NCBI RefSeq assembly: GCF_949296715.1
Contig: NZ_CASFQD010000048.1
Span: 1-64,000 of the forward strand
Length of the DNA stretch: 64,000 bases
Direction of reading: 5' to 3'
DNA from: an uncultured Alistipes sp.
GTDB lineage: Bacteria > Bacteroidota > Bacteroidia > Bacteroidales > Rikenellaceae
Below the pieces are notes generated by a model, which saw only the letters and a program-made list of their open reading frames with translations, was not told the origin of the DNA and did not search any database. Within the stretch, counting starts at the first letter, position 1; each line of letters starts with the position of its first letter. Below are positions 60,328 through 64,000 of the stretch, piece after piece. The position numbers were made by a program, and so were the translations under genes.

Positions 60328-61530
60328 TCAACTTTTGTAGTACGAAGCATCGAGCCCGAGCGTAAAATGGCTGCGGCGGATGCCGGCGGCCACGGCAAGG
60401 CCCAGCGCCAGCACTCCGTTGAAGAGGAAGGGGAAGCGATCGCCCTGATCGTGAAACAGATGCCGGAAAAGGTCGACAAGCAGCGGGCAGACCATCACGG
60501 CGAGGTAGTTCATCGCCATGACGAACGACAGCGCCAGCATCGCCGAGCGGGGCGGAGCGATCGTCGCGGCCTTGTCGTAGATGACGGGCTGCATCGCGCC
60601 GTATCCCAGACCGGCCAGCAGGGCGCCGACAACAAGCATCGAGCGGTCACGGAAGATGCCGACACAGAGCAGCCCCAGACCGATCGCCACAAGCGAGACG
60701 AAATTCACGTACTGCTTCAGGCGGGCGATGATGCGGGCGATGAAGAGGCCGGGAAGCATGATCGCCAGGAAGAAGAGCGAGATGACGACCCCCGAGAAGG
60801 AGCTCTCGATGCGGTAGTCGTCGATCAGGAACGACGCATAGAAGGTCACCACCAGCACGGCATAGGTGATGAAGAAGTAGAGCCCCATCAGTCCGACGAG
60901 TTTCGCAAGGTCGATCGACTTGTGCCGCAGCTGGATGCTCTGCGCCGGTTCGGGGGCCGAACGCCGGCGGCGCAGCGTCCCGACCAGCAGGAGCGAGACT
61001 CCCGGCAGCGTGTAGACCAGGAAGGGCAGGTGCCAGTCGACATCGGCGAGGTAGCCCGTCAGGGCCGTTGCCAGCACGAGTGTCAGGTTGTTGATCGCCG
61101 AGCTGTAGCCCAGCTGCCGGACGCGGCAGTCGCCCGTAAAGTAGTCGACGACCAGTCCCGTGGAGAAGGGGATGACCATGCCGGCACCGACGCCGAGCAG
61201 GCAGCTGATGAAGATCAGCGAGTCCATGCTCCGGGCGAAAAGGCAGGCCACGCCGCTCAAAAAGAAGAGCGACAGCCCGACGGTGAGTATCCGCAGGCGG
61301 TGCGGCCCGACGGAGAGCCGGCCCGAAAGTAGCACGAAGGGGATGATGAGCAGCGACGGCAGCGAGGTGAGCATCTGGATTTCGAGGTCCGTGGCTTTGG
61401 GGAAGATGCGGTTCAGATCGCCCAGCACGGGCGAGATGGCCAGTCCGGGCAGCGACGAGATGGCCGAGACGGACCAGATGGCCAGCAGCACCACGAGCGG
61501 GATCGTGCCTTTTCCTGTTTTGATTTCCAT
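60328..61530 (-). CDS. MFS transporter
   Basis: A 400-aa inner-membrane protein with about twelve helices. The motif-A-like loop reads LSGRLSVGPHRLR, and there is a long central loop (RRRRSAPEPAQSIQLRHKSIDLAK). It resembles drug/sugar exporter-type MFS proteins; the substrate is unknown. It lies between two FISUMP-type lipoprotein genes in the same direction. No clear promoter is visible directly upstream. Confidence 0.87.
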   Translation of the reverse strand: MEIKTGKGTIPLVVLLAIWSVSAISSLPGLAISPVLGDLNRIFPKATDLEIQMLTSLPSLLIIPFVLLSGRLSVGPHRLRILTVGLSLFFLSGVACLFARSMDSLIFISCLLGVGAGMVIPFSTGLVVDYFTGDCRVRQLGYSSAINNLTLVLATALTGYLADVDWHLPFLVYTLPGVSLLLVGTLRRRRSAPEPAQSIQLRHKSIDLAKLVGLMGLYFFITYAVLVVTFYASFLIDDYRIESSFSGVVISLFFLAIMLPGLFIARIIARLKQYVNFVSLVAIGLGLLCVGIFRDRSMLVVGALLAGLGYGAMQPVIYDKAATIAPPRSAMLALSFVMAMNYLAVMVCPLLVDLFRHLFHDQGDRFPFLFNGVLALGLAVAAGIRRSHFTLGLDASYYKS

Positions 61531-61582
61531 GACGAAGCGGTTTCCGTCATACGAGCAAGTGTCGTACCAAACCGCCGTAAAC

Positions 61583-61622
61583 GACGGGCGACGGAGCCGC
61601 TTCCGCCACTCCGTCGCCCGTC
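61583..61622 (-). terminator. 14-bp perfect hairpin after the second FISUMP lipoprotein gene
   Basis: GACGGGCGACGGAG (61583-61596) pairs with its exact complement (61609-61622) around a 12-nt loop. On the minus strand the sequence after it reads GTTTACGG, a weak T-run. Confidence 0.6.
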
Positions 61623-61643
61623 ATGTCATCCGTCCCGTCCCGA

Positions 61644-63092
61644 TCAGCGGTCGGCCACGCAGCGCACCGGCATGCCGTTGGCGCGGTAGTGGGAGACGAT
61701 GCCCCCGACGCGGCTGTTCTCGACGTGGAGTTTGTTGAAGAAGAAATAGAAGGCCGAAGCCTGCGACGAGGAGGCTCCCGTCGTCCAGTAAAGCCCGATC
61801 CAGGGCTGGTCATACATCGCCACGTTACGTACCTGGCGCTCCGAGTCGGGATTCACGTAGATGTTCTGGAACTTGCCGTCGGGGTAGATGCGGCGTCCGG
61901 CGCCCATGAAGAGCGACTCGGCGCTGCCGTCGGTCAGCGTCCAGCCGTACTTGTCGGCATACTCCTCATACGAAACGCCCGCAAGCGGGTCGGCGATCGT
62001 CAGAGCGGCAAAGGCGGCTGCCGGAGCGACCTTCCAGCCATAGGGGCAGGGGTCGTTCGCCGTCTTCTCCGCGCCCCACAGGGCATCGGAATGCGAACCC
62101 CACATCCAGTCGTAGCCCGACTCCTCGACACCCGCGATGAAGGTCACCGGATGCTCGCGCGCATACTCCGCCGTGCCGGTCTCGGCCGACGACTCCTTGA
62201 CGGAGAGCGTCACGCTGTTGCCCTTCTCGTTGTACATCGTGGCCGACGATCCGTTGCTGAAATCATACGTGCCCGGACCGACGAAGGGGTCCTTGCGGCC
62301 CCACTGGTAATAGAGCCCGTAGGAATCCAGAATGTCGCCCGACGAAGCGTTGGAGCAGGCCAGCGCCCCGAGGTTGCGGTTCATCATCTCGTAGCCGTTG
62401 AACACGACCGTACCGTTGTCCGCCGGATCGTAGTCCACGGCCCAGACATGCCAGCTCCACAGCAGGCTGCCGTCCTTGTCGTAGGCGCCGATCAGGGCGT
62501 TGCCCTGCTGGATGCGGGTATCGTCGTCATCGTCGGCACCGACATAGAACGACGCCTTGCCGTTGTCGCCGAGCGTCAGGTATTCGACAAGCCCCGACGG
62601 GCGCTGCCAGATGATCTTCACCTCGGCCGTCTCCAGCGCCGTGCGGCCGTCACCCGCATGCATGGCATCGAACAGGTAGTTGGTCTGCTTGCGGTTCACG
62701 ATGAAGCTGTTGGCCGGACGCGCGCTCATGTCGACCTCCTCGCTGATGCTCACGAAGACCGAAGCCGTCACCGTCTTGCCGTTGTCGGCCTTGCCGGAGA
62801 GGGTCAGCGTGCCCGACAGATCGGCCTTGTCGTTGTCGGCGGCCGGAGCCGTGATCCGCACGGTCCGGGCAGCGGCATCGACCTCCGCATCGCTCCACTC
62901 GGTCGGTTTCGACGACACTGAGAAGGATTTGACGTTCGAAGCGGTGAATTTCAAGGTTTTCGTCTCCCCGGCACGGAAATAGACCGCCGAGTTTTCGAAC
63001 GACAGTCTGCCGCGCTCTCCGTCCTTGTTGCACGACACGGCACAGAGAGCCGCAGCGACAAGGAGGAGCGCACTCCTGAAAAATCCATTCAT
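61644..63092 (-). CDS. Surface lipoprotein with FISUMP/fimbrium-tip-like C-terminal domain
   Basis: A 482-aa protein with lipoprotein signal MNGFFRSALLLVAAALCAVSC. An N-terminal BACON/Ig-like beta region (about 30-130) is followed by a large C-terminal domain (about 190-482) with FISUMP-like features: MMNRNLGALACSNAS, YGLYYQWGRKDPF, NDPCPYGWKVAP, and the closing NGMPVRCVADR. It is probably displayed on the surface. The start at 63092 is chosen by the signal peptide; MRNLVKANH at 63119 would leave almost no leader after the -7 box. The ligand or partner is unknown. Confidence 0.82.
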   Translation of the reverse strand: MNGFFRSALLLVAAALCAVSCNKDGERGRLSFENSAVYFRAGETKTLKFTASNVKSFSVSSKPTEWSDAEVDAAARTVRITAPAADNDKADLSGTLTLSGKADNGKTVTASVFVSISEEVDMSARPANSFIVNRKQTNYLFDAMHAGDGRTALETAEVKIIWQRPSGLVEYLTLGDNGKASFYVGADDDDDTRIQQGNALIGAYDKDGSLLWSWHVWAVDYDPADNGTVVFNGYEMMNRNLGALACSNASSGDILDSYGLYYQWGRKDPFVGPGTYDFSNGSSATMYNEKGNSVTLSVKESSAETGTAEYAREHPVTFIAGVEESGYDWMWGSHSDALWGAEKTANDPCPYGWKVAPAAAFAALTIADPLAGVSYEEYADKYGWTLTDGSAESLFMGAGRRIYPDGKFQNIYVNPDSERQVRNVAMYDQPWIGLYWTTGASSSQASAFYFFFNKLHVENSRVGGIVSHYRANGMPVRCVADR

Positions 63093-63133
63093 ATGATTCG
63101 CTTTTACCAAATTTCGCATGTTGAAAATCCTTG

Positions 63134-63141
63134 CAAAGATA
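63134..63141 (-). promoter_or_regulatory. -7 box of the second FISUMP lipoprotein gene
   Basis: TATCTTTG on the minus strand, 41 nt before the chosen start codon. Confidence 0.65.
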
Positions 63142-63341
63142 CCAAAAAGCGGCATATATCCCAACAAGGTCCGCCATAATTTCGCCGGAAAGCTCTTTCC
63201 GTCCGTCACATAAACGGAACTTTGCGCCGATTAGTATGTCGCAGGGGCATTTCGGCGGTGCGGCCGGCACACGGCACGCCCGCGCAGGGTCCGCAACGTT
63301 CGGCACCGGGTGTCGGAGCGCCCGGCATTATGTATCCCCGG

Positions 63342-63418
63342 GCGCCGGTGCGGGAAAGAGCCGCCCGGCTCGGGAAAGAGACATTCCACACAAGGAAAGG
63401 ACGCCCGGCGCGGGAAAG
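63342..63418. repeat. Three interspersed GCCGG-N-CGGGAAAG repeats
   Basis: Short G-rich direct repeats ending CGGGAAAG occur near 63342, 63363 and 63403 in the noncoding stretch 63142-63509. Their role is unknown. No gene is seen in this stretch. Confidence 0.5.
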
Positions 63419-63442
63419 GCACATTTCGCATAAGAGACAGGA

Positions 63443-63507
63443 AAGGGGAACCCGCTGCCGGATTCCCCTTCGGACGACCGTCTTCCGCCCGCATGTCGGG
63501 CGGCAGA
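63443..63507 (-). terminator. Two hairpins downstream of the flotillin-like gene
   Basis: AAGGGGAA/TTCCCCTT (63443-63450 with 63463-63470) and CCGCCCG/CGGGCGG (63485-63491 with 63497-63503). Neither has a strong T-run; the distal one is followed by CCTTTCCTG on the minus strand. Confidence 0.4.
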
Positions 63508-63509
63508 CG

Positions 63510-64000
63510 CTATTTTTTCTCGGGCCGGGCGATCGACTCGCGCATCGTCGTGTCGGCCATGATGTTCTTCATCTTGTAGTAGTCCATGATCCCGAGGTTG
63601 CCGTTGCGGAACGCCTCGGCCATGGCCAGCGGCACCTCCGCCTCGGCCAGGATCACCTTGGCGCGCGCATCCTGCGCCTTGGCCTTGTTCTCCTGCTCGA
63701 GCGCCACGGCCATTGCGCGCCGCTCCTCGGCCTTCGCCTGCGCGATGTTCTTGTCGGCCTGCGCCTGGTCCATCTGCAACTGGGCGCCGATGTTCTTGCC
63801 CACGTCGATGTCGGCAATGTCGATCGAGAGGATTTCGAAGGCCGTCCCCGCATCGAGACCCTTCTCGAGCACGACACGCGATATGGAGTCGGGATTTTCG
63901 AGCACGATCTTGTGCGAGTCGGCCGAACCGATCGACGAGACGATGCCCTCGCCGACACGCGCCAGCACGGTCTCCTCACCGGCACCGCCGACCAGCTGCT
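63510..64000 (-). CDS. floA: Flotillin-like protein FloA (3' part; 5' end outside the window)
   Basis: The last 163 residues of a FloA/YqfA-type flotillin: QLVGGAGEETVLARVGEGIVSSIGSA, the LSIDIADIDVGKNIGAQLQMDQAQADKNIAQAKAEERRAMA helix, and AEAEVPLAMAEAFRNGNLGIMDYYKMKNIMADTTMRESIA. Flotillin-like proteins scaffold membrane microdomains. The N-terminal membrane anchor and part of the SPFH domain lie beyond the right edge. Confidence 0.92.
   Translation of the reverse strand, partial: QLVGGAGEETVLARVGEGIVSSIGSADSHKIVLENPDSISRVVLEKGLDAGTAFEILSIDIADIDVGKNIGAQLQMDQAQADKNIAQAKAEERRAMAVALEQENKAKAQDARAKVILAEAEVPLAMAEAFRNGNLGIMDYYKMKNIMADTTMRESIARPEKK

Noticed and set aside
63233..63505. Short open frames in the noncoding stretch next to floA
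   Set aside because: They follow the GGGAAAG repeats and hairpins, and no frame shows protein-like composition.

Overview
The window is high-GC chromosomal DNA that reads as a Bacteroidota genome. Many genes are preceded by the phylum's -7 element TAnnTTTG. There are also GLPGLI and TonB-dependent receptor genes, fimbrillin-type and FISUMP-type surface lipoproteins, split MacB-like transporters, LytS/LytTR and RprX/RprY-like signalling pairs, and LysA, MetX and MetY enzymes of Bacteroidota style. The high GC with this gene set suggests Alistipes or another Rikenellaceae member; that is an inference, since no rRNA is present.

Layout. 0-9 kb: the tail of an AT-richer gene, pheT, a lysA/DMT-transporter pair, a divergent lepA/acyl-CoA ligase pair, and tRNA-Gly(CCC) followed by two 158-bp repeats that reuse the tRNA 3' end. 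9-20 kb: an MFS exporter, a carboxymuconolactone decarboxylase/cupin protein, an OmpR-type two-component system facing a GLPGLI/TonB-receptor pair across an array of TTAAC repeats, a second TonB receptor broken by an in-frame TGA, and a LuxR-type regulator. 20-34 kb: a TolC-MacA-MacB-like efflux operon, a LytS/LytTR pair, and a TetR-TolC-HlyD-ABC-ABC-permease-permease export operon on the opposite strand.

34-47 kb is the least ordinary part. It holds a five-gene operon (periplasmic flavodoxin, DUF1893, TonB receptor, ECF-S-like membrane protein, Fe-S aldo/keto reductase). It also holds two nearly identical AraC genes in inverted orientation that bracket a two-gene cassette: a YbjN-like protein and a cytoplasmic trypsin-like protease with a zinc ribbon. 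Last comes a polyferredoxin with an internal twin-arginine segment, followed by a Tat-exported Fe-S aldo/keto reductase. 47-55 kb: an AraC regulator divergent from an RND efflux operon (adaptor, pump, TolC, TetR). 55-59 kb: metY-metX-hom behind a transcription attenuator with a methionine-rich leader peptide. 59-64 kb: a fimbrillin/FISUMP lipoprotein, an MFS transporter, a second FISUMP-like lipoprotein and the 3' part of a flotillin-like gene.

Three tripartite export systems (MacAB-type, YbhGFSR-type, RND-type), each with its own TolC protein and a nearby regulator, give the region an envelope, transport and stress-response character. The strongest candidates for undescribed biology are the Met-leader attenuator, the AraC-bracketed YbjN/protease cassette, the tRNA-derived repeat array and the two redox operons.
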